From positions 398,948,192 to 399,012,191 of the forward strand of contig CM060921.1 of assembly GCA_030737875.1 (NCBI GenBank): 64,000 bases of DNA, written 5' to 3'. The notes under the pieces are model-generated. The model worked only from the letters and a program-made list of their open reading frames with translations, was not told the origin of the DNA and did not search any database. Positions 55,978 through 64,000 of this stretch are shown here, piece by piece (the first letter of the stretch is position 1; the number at the start of each line of letters is the position of its first letter). Position numbers and translations under genes: made by a program. This DNA is from Allium sativum (taxonomy: Eukaryota > Streptophyta > Magnoliopsida > Asparagales > Amaryllidaceae).

Positions 55978-57435
55978 TGCATCAATTATCGCACCTAGTC
56001 CGATGCTACGGCATCCGTTCGTACTGTCATCTTCTTAGGTAATCCAACATATACGTCAAATTACCATCTACATTCCAAATGTCCTTTCAAGTCTAACCCG
56101 AATCTTGCCTACATCCATAATGCATGTCCAACGTATTTTCACCTCCTAGAGGCAACTAGATCCATCCAATGACCCTAGGCACTACATCCATATCCGTACT
56201 GTACGTCTAACGTACATTCACCTTCTAAAGGTGAACTAGACTCATCTAATGAATCTAGGTACCTTACCCATATATGTACTGCACGTCCAACGTACATTCA
56301 CTTTCTAAAGGTGAACTAGACTCATCCAATGAATCTAGGTACCCTACCTATGAGTCCAAGTCCAACTTGAATCTCCTATATCCGCTGAATCTCCAAGATC
56401 AACGGACGCTCCACAATGCCCAAACATACTTCAAGTCTAACGTAAAGTATCATACACCCATCATCTCACTATGATCAACAAACCTATCATATTTCCATTT
56501 AACAGGATCCTTACAGGTGATAGTCTAATCAAGAGAAGAAAGGTAGGAACAAACATAGCAACCATAGCATCCATTAAACAAATCCTATCTATCACCTGCT
56601 AAAGCCTTGAATACATCGATACCTATATGTCTGGTCCAACCAACATCAATAACTAATGGAAGCCCAGCCTCCAAACGGACTACCGTACGTCCAACGCACG
56701 TTTATCCTCCAAGGATAACTAGATCACGTCCAACGGATCCAAGGTAACGGGCGTCCCCAGATACCCCTGCTTTTAGTCCGCCTGAAACACTCGAGTCCCA
56801 CCCAAGTCTATCCATTATCCTGCTGCCCTCTCGAGTCTAACTCGAGCCAATCCAATTCCTCGCAGCCTCCTCGAGTCCAACTCGAGTCATCTCATAACCC
56901 TATCGAGTCTAACTCGGGGCAGTCCATACCATCGAATAGTCTTATCCTGTCACAACTGCCCATCACTCTTCGAGTAAACCAAGATATCATCCAATGAAAA
57001 TCGCAACAACTACCTATCTCTCATGCAGATCATCCTAGTCGACCTCGACATTCCCCGAGCACAAGTCCCAAAGGCCTAAACCAATATCAGACAAGCACCC
57101 AAGGAACATCTTCTCCGAGTTCAGACGATCTACGTGAGATAACATGAGCAAAACATCTAAACACTCAAGCATCCATAACTGACTTTGGCTATCCTCGCCA
57201 ATCTTGCTTGAAATTATCATCGATCGCATGACCAAATCCTGACCAACTACTGTACATCCAATGTACATTTGCTTCTCTAACTCCCGTTATCATCTTCGTC
57301 ATAAGGTAGGCGATCCAATACCACCCTTCGTCCATCATCCACTCTAACGGTCATCAAAGGCTCTTTACAATCTACTATCACTCTATACTTTTGGAGTCAA
57401 TCAGCTCCCCAAAATCAAGCCAAACCTAGTAAAGC
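55978..57435 (-). repeat. C hairpin array with constant CTA/CCA loop
   Basis: The segment sits between the protease remnant and the linker remnant and has no similarity to RT that I can see. It carries many short inverted repeats around CTA or CCA (TAG or TGG on the sense strand). Perfect ones: TGTACGT / ACGTACA (56200-56216), TTCACCTT / AAGGTGAA (56217-56235), CAAGT / ACTTG (56357-56369), TTATCCT / AGGATAA (56702-56718), CTCGAGT / ACTCGAG (56830-56846, 56870-56886), TGTACAT / ATGTACA (57251-57267). Near-perfect: 56239-56255, 56280-56296, 56297-56315, 56319-56335, 56684-56700, 56903-56917. An 80-bp unit is tandemly repeated at 56200-56360. Outside the hairpins nothing is recognised. Confidence 0.85.
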
Positions 57436-57686
57436 TCAAAATAAAGCAATCACAACAAACATACGTCCATGACTCGATAAGACCAAATTACGACAAATCC
57501 TATAAAGGCTAGTCAAACCACCTATCGGGTTTGTCACTACTAAAGGTCTATCGATTATCTCGGGTTCCAATTCCAACCTATCTACCAGGTCACTAGGTAC
57601 GAAGGAATGGGAAACCTTGTTATTAAAACAAAACTCGAACAGAAACATCTTAAATAGAAAGCATACCTCGAATAACGACACCTTTT
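57436..57686 (-). pseudogene. C protease remnant without active site
   Basis: The minus-strand sequence aligns with the B protease (SDLVDRLELEPEIIDRPLV, TNPIGG, ICRNLVLSSHGRMF), but where B has LFDTGAS, C has FCFNNKVS. The catalytic Asp-Thr-Gly is destroyed. A frameshift separates it from gag. It stops after VVIALF; the second half of the protease is missing. Confidence 0.85.
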
Positions 57687-58718
57687 TTCCTTCTGCGCCG
57701 CAGTTGGGGCATTCGACGAAGAAGGAATAGCGTTGATAGCATATGCTTTCACGATCTGCTTCTCCCTAGGAGATTGTGGACATTCATTCTTGTGATGTCC
57801 CTCTTGGCCGCAATTAAAGCACTTCCTTTCCCCAGGCTTTTCTCGACAATCTCTGGCATAGTGGCCCTTCTTGCCACAGCTAAAGCACTCGCCATCTTTC
57901 TTATTCTTCTTACTCTGACCATCCATGGTTTGGTCTTGTTTCCTCTTAGTCTGGGAATTATTCTTGCCTCCGCCGCCTGATTGCGGCTTTGGCTCCTTTG
58001 CAGATGCAGTAGCGACCTCAGTCTTAGGCTTAGGGTAAAGACTTTCTGACCTTAATGCCTTTCCTACAATCGATTCAAACGTCTCATCGATGTGGTTTAT
58101 AAGCCTTTCCCCCAAGTACCCATCTAAACCAGTTATGAACTTCTCGTTCTTCTTCTCGGCAGTGTCGATAAGAGATAACCCATATTTCGATAAAGTATCG
58201 AACTCAGCAACATACTCTGAAACTGCCCTTCCGTTCTGCTTAAGCTCCAGAAACTTTCTAAACAATTCTGACTTCTGAGCAGCTGGTATAAACTTATCAC
58301 AAAAACGAGCCTTAAACTGATCCCATGTAATCTGATCCTCTGGAGTTGCTGCCTTAATAGCATTCCACCAATTCATTGCTCGTCCTTGAAGCTGACGGGA
58401 TGCTAGCTTCCTCTTCATGGCATCTTCAATACCCAAGTCTTCGAAGATACGCTCACAGCTATCCAACCAATCCTGAACAACCGTAGCCGACTCCGTTCCG
58501 TGGAACGGCTTCCAACCAAGACTAGCATAATCCTTGTTAAGCTTGGCGAAATCGGTCTTAGGCGCCTGCACCGCTGCACCACCACCGTTAGCAACATTAG
58601 GCGCCGCTCTCTGGACATCCCTAAGCATCTCCCTCATGAAGTCAGTGAACATAGTCCTCATCTCAGTAGCATTCCCATTATTGGCTCCTCTGCCAGTACC
58701 CCTCGCATATCGGCTCAT
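57687..58718 (-). CDS. C gag, intact core with two zinc knuckles
   Basis: Gag polyprotein that would form the particle and bind RNA. The open frame runs 378 codons from 58718 (stop at 57582); the last 34 are a frameshifted tail, so about 344 residues are genuine. The start MSRYARGTGR is conserved in B. Residues 65-215 are the retrotransposon gag core (FHGTESATVVQDWLD, MNWWNAIKAATPEDQ, ELFRKFLELKQNGR, NEKFITGLDGYLGERL). A lysine-rich linker (250-275) is followed by CCHC knuckles at 278-291 (CFSCGKKGHYARDC) and 300-313 (CFNCGQEGHHKNEC), both complete. No stop in the gag part. With LTRs about 98% identical, an intact gag in an element without pol suggests that gag function was kept until recently. 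Confidence 0.92.
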
Positions 58719-58939
58719 CGTTCAATCTATACAGAGCAAACGATTAGCTATCTCCTTTGTGGTGTCAGTGCAGTGCAACTTCATCCTTAACTATACTAAT
58801 AGTATATATATATATATATATATCCATATAGCTTTGAAAACCAGTTTTGAAAAAATCAAAATAATCACAAATACACGCTCTCATATACGTATAATATCTC
58901 TCCCTGATGACTTTCCCCAGGTTAACTACGCAACCTAGA
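58719..58939 (-). mobile_element. C leader between primer site and gag
   Basis: About 220 bp, including a run of TA repeats (58801-58825). The B leader has a strong acceptor before the ATG; here it reads TGTATAG, a weaker match. Confidence 0.6.
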
Positions 58940-58951
58940 GCTCTGATACCA
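58940..58951 (-). other. C primer-binding site, tRNA-iMet type
   Basis: TGGTATCAGAGC on the minus strand, 2 bp from the 5' LTR. Confidence 0.95.
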
Positions 58952-58953
58952 AG

Positions 58954-61508
58954 TGTGACGGCCCGCCCCGTACCAACCGACATTTACTCCAAAAGTGCGC
59001 TGTACACATATCCAGTTAGCACGGGACGGTCGCCAGAAGAAAAAGAAAGAAGAGAATGGGCTAATCAAGGAACATGTAGAATGTCTCACAGCGCATGGAA
59101 TAAAATATAATAATAACATAACTTTGACATAAAACAGGCGAGACAATGCATAAGCTTAAAACTAAATCATGTCTAACATGGCAGCGGAAATCCAAAATAC
59201 AGCTTATGATCCAACATCCTTATTACAACTTCAAAAATAATGTCTCTAAGCAAAAGAAAGGAAAAGGTACACTACTAATGCCCAAGCAGTGACCATCGAT
59301 AACACAAGGAGATAATACATAAATATCATACGTGGAAGCATCCTGCTCGTCTCCAGTACAGCTACCCGTGCATCCACCTAACCTGTCTCTAGTCTGCTCG
59401 TGTGAGCACCCAGAGTAATAAGAAGAGACATAAAACTCTGGGTCAGACAAAAAGTCTGGTGTGAGCGATAAGCAACAAAGAATACATCTCTAAGATGAAC
59501 AATAACAGGTATAATACTCTAAGAAATCATACCTGAACCTGGACCTGCAACCAAAGAGTTAGCACTACATACTGTGCAATACTCTAAGGTGGCACTAGCA
59601 TAAAGTGTGTAAGAAATACGGGGGTGGGGGTGTGCATGTCAAGGTGATAGCAAACAATCAAACATGGCAATCATCCTCACGTCTCTCACTCAGTGTGTAA
59701 AGCATACAATATCCACTACTCGATCACCCAATCCTTGGCTACGATCACTTTGCTCCATGCAGTCACCATGACACCATTGCACTGATCCATAGCCACTAAT
59801 CTGTCCATAAGTGGTAAACTAAAGTTATGGATATCGATAACCCCTTCGCACACGTCCCGCAGCATAGCCCAACCATGAAGCGAACTCGTTGATTCCCATC
59901 TGAATCTTGAACTCTAACTTCTCGTTTGGACTTCCTTTGCATCTCGGGTTTGGTCGAATTGGAGTGGGTCTTCAGAAGAGTCATCGCGTAGTAGTAATAG
60001 CCCATGTACGGTTCGGTTCGGTGCTCCTCATCTAGCTCGGTTCGGTTCGGTGCTCCTCATCTAGCTCGGTTCGGTGTAACCTTCATGATCGGCTCGGTTC
60101 GGTGGTCATCTCTTCATTCAGTTCGGGTCGGATACTCCACTTCGGGTCGGGTCGGTGTCCTCCTCCGGGTCGGGTCGGTGTCCTCCTCCGGGTCGGGTCG
60201 GGTTACTGTCTTCCTTCCAGTTTTCTCTGATCAGCTCCCTCGTTTTCCATCTACTCCGATCCGATCCGCTCCCTTAGCCTTACTCCAGTCGTAGCCTTCC
60301 ATTCTTGAGTCGATCCGATCTGGCCTCCATTACTCTTTCGATCCGATCCCCTTGTCCACTTCAACTCTAAACAAACGGCCTTCCTTCTCGCCAAGCTTCC
60401 TATGTGCCAAGCTCTGGTTCGGGTCGGGTTTCTTGCCCAGTTCACATATCCGATCCGAGCCCTCATCCGATCCGATCCGGTTCGGAACCTGCACACTTTT
60501 GCAACTTTCCAGCGAGCTTTCTACGCCATTCGACAACGTTTTCTACCAATTTAACTATTCTAATCAATCATAAAACATACCATAGAGTCGTAGCAACATG
60601 TAAGAGCAACCACAAACACCAAAACCATGAATTTACATGTCAAAATGGATCAAAGATGCCCAAAATCCTATTTTTCCCTTAAGCATGATTAAATAAGACT
60701 AATCATAGAATTAATAAAACTTAACTAAATCGAACCAAATTTCTAACAGATGCATAAAATATTATTTAAGAATTTTTAAATATTTTTCCAGAATTTATTA
60801 GTGTATAAATTCGCTAATCTTCACTAATTACCCTTAATTAACTTTAATTAGTGTCAAAATGACGCTATTACTCACCTTTGGCACAATTAAACTTTCAGAA
60901 CTGAAGCTCCCCTGATATAGATCCAATCTCTATGTGTTTCAGCAACTCTCTCTCTGATTTGATGCTAATCCCCTTTGGTTTGATGTAGTTTTGCTTAATC
61001 TTTGATTAGAGGTGATTTGGAGTGAAATTAGAAGGTGAAGGCCATGGCTATACTTGAAGGAATGTCTTAGGCGGCTGGAAAATGAAGTAAAAACCGAAAT
61101 CATAACCCTAGCAGCCCTTAAATACCACTAATCCCGAAATCCCCCTTTTGGGCCTAGCTGCTAATTACCCGGTTAAGCCCAATTAGCTGAAAATAACCCT
61201 TTAAACCTTAATTCAGCCATATCTCCCAAACGGTAAGTCCGTTTGGCTATTATGACCACTCTACGGAAAGAGAAACCATCATCCGAAGCTAATGGAACTG
61301 GTTTCAAGTCAAAATTCCTTTCCAGTCAAAAGTTATCGACGAAACAAGATCAACTAGGGGCAAAACGGTCATTTAAAAATTGGCAAAAATCATGAACATG
61401 GGAAATGACCCCACTAGTCGTTTCCCAAAAGTACACGACCATACGACTTACCTAGAAAAAGAAATAAATATTCTACGATCCTAGATGCGTAGAATGTGGG
61501 TTGTTACA
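58954..61508 (-). repeat. C 5' LTR (minus strand)
   Basis: Same length and layout as 52957-55511. The candidate intron runs from 60875 to 59545, and the CGGTTCGG block is 60004-60507. Followed at 61509 by the TSD gaatc. Confidence 0.96.
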
Positions 61509-61513
61509 GAATC

Positions 61514-63409
61514 TTTCTACTGCTAATGAATATCTAAAAATCCCATTTTTACATTATCATTCAAACGTTAAAAATCGCCTTTTTACTTCGCTAACTTCAT
61601 AATAAAGATCGTATTTTTATTTTCCTTTCATGCATATGAAAATCCTATTTTTATTCTTTCTATAATATAAAAAATAATATCTTTATTCTTTCTATAATAT
61701 AAAAATCATATTTTTATTCTTTCTATAATATAAAAATCATACTTTTATTATTCTAGAAATATAAAAATTATATTTCTATTACTCTATATATATAAAAATT
61801 ATATTTTTAAACAAACAAAGATTATATTTTTAAACAATTAAAATTCCTCACTTTATATTGTTAAAAATCATAACTTTACATACATAGAGATCTTATCTTG
61901 ATGTTAATAAAAATCCTTTTTTTAATTTAAAAATCACTTCTTTATCTAAGTAAAAAATCACTTCTTTATCTAAGTAAAAATCCGATCCTTACATACAATA
62001 AAAATCGTATTTTTAATTCTAAAATCCTTTCAAAAACCCAATCTTTTTCTATTTAAATAATATCAAAACTTTTATTTGTTTTATAGATAAAAACAGAAAA
62101 GAAATTTAAATAAACTAAACAAAAACAAAAATAAAAATGCTATAAAAGCTTACTGTGTTCGAAGGAGGCTAAGGGGGCTCGGGGTGGCGCTGGATGGGCC
62201 AGAGGGGGTCAGTGTGGTGGGGGCTGCTCGCGGTCGGGTGCGGGGCTCGAAGTGCGGCGGCGACGATGTCAGTTTGGGGTTTTCGTGGAGTGTGGGCTTC
62301 AGCTGGACGGAGGAATAGAGGGGGGGATCGATGGTTGCGGCGGAGTAAAAGGGAGGCGACAACGATGGGTGTTGAGGCGCGGTGGAGGGAGGCAACGGCT
62401 CCGATTCGGTCGAGGCAGAAGAGGAAATTGAAAAAAAAGGGGCCTTTTAATTTTGACCGAGGAAAAATAAACATGTGGGGGGGGGGGAGGGGGGTTTAAA
62501 TGAGATATTATATATTATAATATATTTTTTATTAATTTATTCCTATAGTTTGGGTTTTATGTCTGAGCCCAAATCAATCCGAACAACTGTCATCCCTAGC
62601 TAATTACCCCCATTCCAAACACAATGGGTTATGTTTCGTAAGCCAATTTGACTGTTTCGATCAGTTTCCATCAAAATCAAAATATATATCTATATATTTA
62701 ATTTGAACGCACACTTCAATTTACCGGGGCCACATACGGACTCTAAAAATTCCCAAAAAATATTTTCTAGCTTCGTATTGACCATACGGTTCTAGAAAAA
62801 CTAATTTCGTCAAATTTTCAGACCGTTTGAAAAATGGTCATTTTCTGGTCGATCGAAATTGACAAAAACTATCAAAACACGTTTTTCTTCGCCACGCTCA
62901 CATATTGCTTTAAAAAATTATGAATTTTAAAACCTAGCAATAACTTGACATCCCAGATCCAACAAAAGTGGTTTCGTCGAAAACAGAGATCGTTTGCAAA
63001 ATGGCTATTTTTAAGGGCCAAAATTCCATAGCGACTATTTTGAATTTTCAATTGGTCATAACTTTTATCCCCGCTATGAAATTTCGATTTTCGGATTCGT
63101 TGGAAAGATATTCTCAATTAAATTTTAATATTTTTGGTTTCACTAAAATTCGGTTTATTTTGAATCCCGTACATTCAATTGAAATTTGAAATCGAATTTT
63201 CGAACTACCGCGCCATTTTCAATTCCTTTTATAATTAAAAATAATTATTTATATTCTAACGACGATCTGTATAAATACGTACATTCTAATTCTATTCAAA
63301 ATAAATTTCTCGTCGTTATTATTTAAAATAATTCATTTTAAATATTCAAAATTCACTAAAATTACCAAAATAAAAAATTTAAATTGGCTCGGACTTCCGG
63401 GTTATTACA
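61514..63409 (-). repeat. F2 3' LTR, part 2
   Basis: Continuation of F2 after C: AT-rich stem-loop array (61514-62130), GC-rich leader (62150-62480), a TA-rich TATA region (62500-62530), and U3 with modules TTTCGTCAAA and TTTCGTCGAA (62805, 62974). It ends at 63409 (TGTAATAACCCGG on the minus strand). The 101-codon frames on both strands of the leader are shadows of GC-rich DNA. Confidence 0.92.
61640..61830 (-). repeat. F2 31-bp stem-loop minisatellite
   Basis: About five units of CTTTCTATAATATAAAAATC plus ATATTTTTATT. Each unit holds ATAAAAAT / ATTTTTAT around CAT (for example 61699-61717). Confidence 0.85.
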
Positions 63410-64000
63410 ATCTCCCTCACTTAAAACTTTTCGTCCCCGAAAAGGAACGAAGCTGAAAGTTGTTTAACAAACCTACTCAACTTCTATTATTTTCTTTACG
63501 GCTTAAGTTCTTCAACTTTTCAGTTTCTAAGAACTTTTCAAATTTTTCAAAAATTTGGCTAACACCCTAAATTTCCGAAAAAATTCTCCATAACCTCCCT
63601 TGCACCGGGAGCTTCGGGATATTTCAAATTGCCTCCCATGGCCCTCACCAATCCAAAAAGAAACAGCCAAGCGGCTAGCCAATCAGCTCATAAAATCATC
63701 CAAAACCCAAGAAATACAATAAACATGTACCTGTTTGTCAGGCAAACAATTTTATTCCTCTTCCCTAGCCTCCTTGCAATGACCTGTTCAGTGTAAGTAC
63801 ATGTATATGTATGCAAATGCTACAAATTTTCAATACAATTCTCTATTTGGTTCAATTTGGCTAAAGGTTCAACATCTAATTAATCAAACAATAATCAAAC
63901 AACACAACCAGCAATCAGTTAGTTGATTATCTTTTCAAATTCATTACTTTGATACATAGTCCAAAAATCAGACTTTTGATGCCAAACCACAATAATAAAC
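63410..64000 (-). mobile_element. F2 internal region, partial
   Basis: Reverse counterpart of F1 1251 to about 660. It starts with the purine tract (minus GTGAGGGAGA, 63411-63420) and the pre-PPT hairpin TTTTCG / CGAAAA around GGGA (63428-63443). It continues past the window, and the primer site is not reached. No coding frame is shared with F1. Confidence 0.9.

Larger units (their letters stand above)
52957..61508 (-). mobile_element. C, young non-autonomous sibling of B
   Basis: 8552 bp with two LTRs of exactly 2555 bp that differ by about 2% by eye, flanked by the TSD gaatc. On the minus strand: 5' LTR (61508-58954), iMet primer site, gag with intact core, decayed protease, a 1.4-kb hairpin-rich segment where RT and RNase H should be, a small remnant of the RNase H-integrase linker, pre-PPT hairpin, purine tract, 3' LTR (55511-52957). 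The LTRs and gag match B. C is probably the most recent insertion in the window. Confidence 0.96.

Noticed and set aside
55978..57435. CRISPR-like array
   Set aside because: Dyad repeats without constant repeat/spacer spacing, in a plant retroelement. The hairpins vary in stem, which CRISPR repeats do not.
62150..62499. Overlapping frames of 81-101 codons on both strands
   Set aside because: They lie in the GC-rich leader of F2; F1 at the same position has unrelated reading frames. Chance frames in GC-rich DNA.
41621..63409. E 5' LTR and F2 LTR as one LTR split by B
   Set aside because: Both would supply the same 3' terminal part of an LTR, their sequences belong to different subfamilies, and F2 is followed by its own polypurine tract at 63411.

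Overview
The window is plant nuclear DNA made almost entirely of nested, mostly decayed Ty3/gypsy-type LTR retrotransposons. Evidence: TG...CA long terminal repeats (LTRs), tRNA-iMet primer sites (TGGTATCAGAGC), polypurine tracts, 5-bp target-site duplications (TSDs), chromovirus-type gag-PR-RT-RNaseH-INT relics and a Tat-type gag. I found no host gene, rRNA, tRNA gene or CRISPR array. The composition suggests heterochromatin of a flowering plant, probably a eudicot; I cannot name the species. Element letters are mine.

Layout. F1 (+, 1-7185) is an element with giant LTRs (3' LTR 5934 bp) and a 1040-bp internal region without gag or pol. I (-, 7186-10409) is a related LTR piece. G (+) is an old gag element in pieces: 10410-10712, 27869-28774 and 3' LTR 28775-29481. 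H (-, 10713-27863, TSD cttgg) is a giant solo LTR inside G gag, and it contains A (+, 13635-24677, TSD acttt), a complete but dead chromodomain element. J (-, 29482-29763) is an LTR fragment. E (-, 29764-41719) is a giant-LTR element whose 3' LTR holds D (+, 32332-37646, TSD atcat), a gag-only element of Tat type. B (+, 41720 to about 48495) is a dead gag-pol element that lost its 3' end at a chimeric junction with F2. F2 (-, about 48497-64000+) is a second giant-LTR copy holding C (-, 52957-61508, TSD gaatc). C is a young non-autonomous sibling of B with an intact gag core and no RT or integrase core.

Working relations. A and B represent the autonomous type. C and D keep gag only and would need pol in trans. 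F, E, H, I and J keep only the LTRs and the cis signals.

Main observation. The non-coding parts of several unrelated elements are packed with short stem-loops whose loop is constant and whose stems change in a compensating way. The clearest case is D (35608-36219): more than 15 hairpins around a GGNTT loop, in which every non-Watson-Crick pair I found is G.T on the element's sense strand. C has a similar array around a CTA/CCA loop where RT should be. The giant LTRs (I, F, E, H) carry AT-rich versions. Conserved splice-site motifs inside LTRs, a hairpin with a GNRA-like tetraloop just before the polypurine tract, and palindromes upstream of TATA boxes are further points. All divergence values are by-eye estimates.
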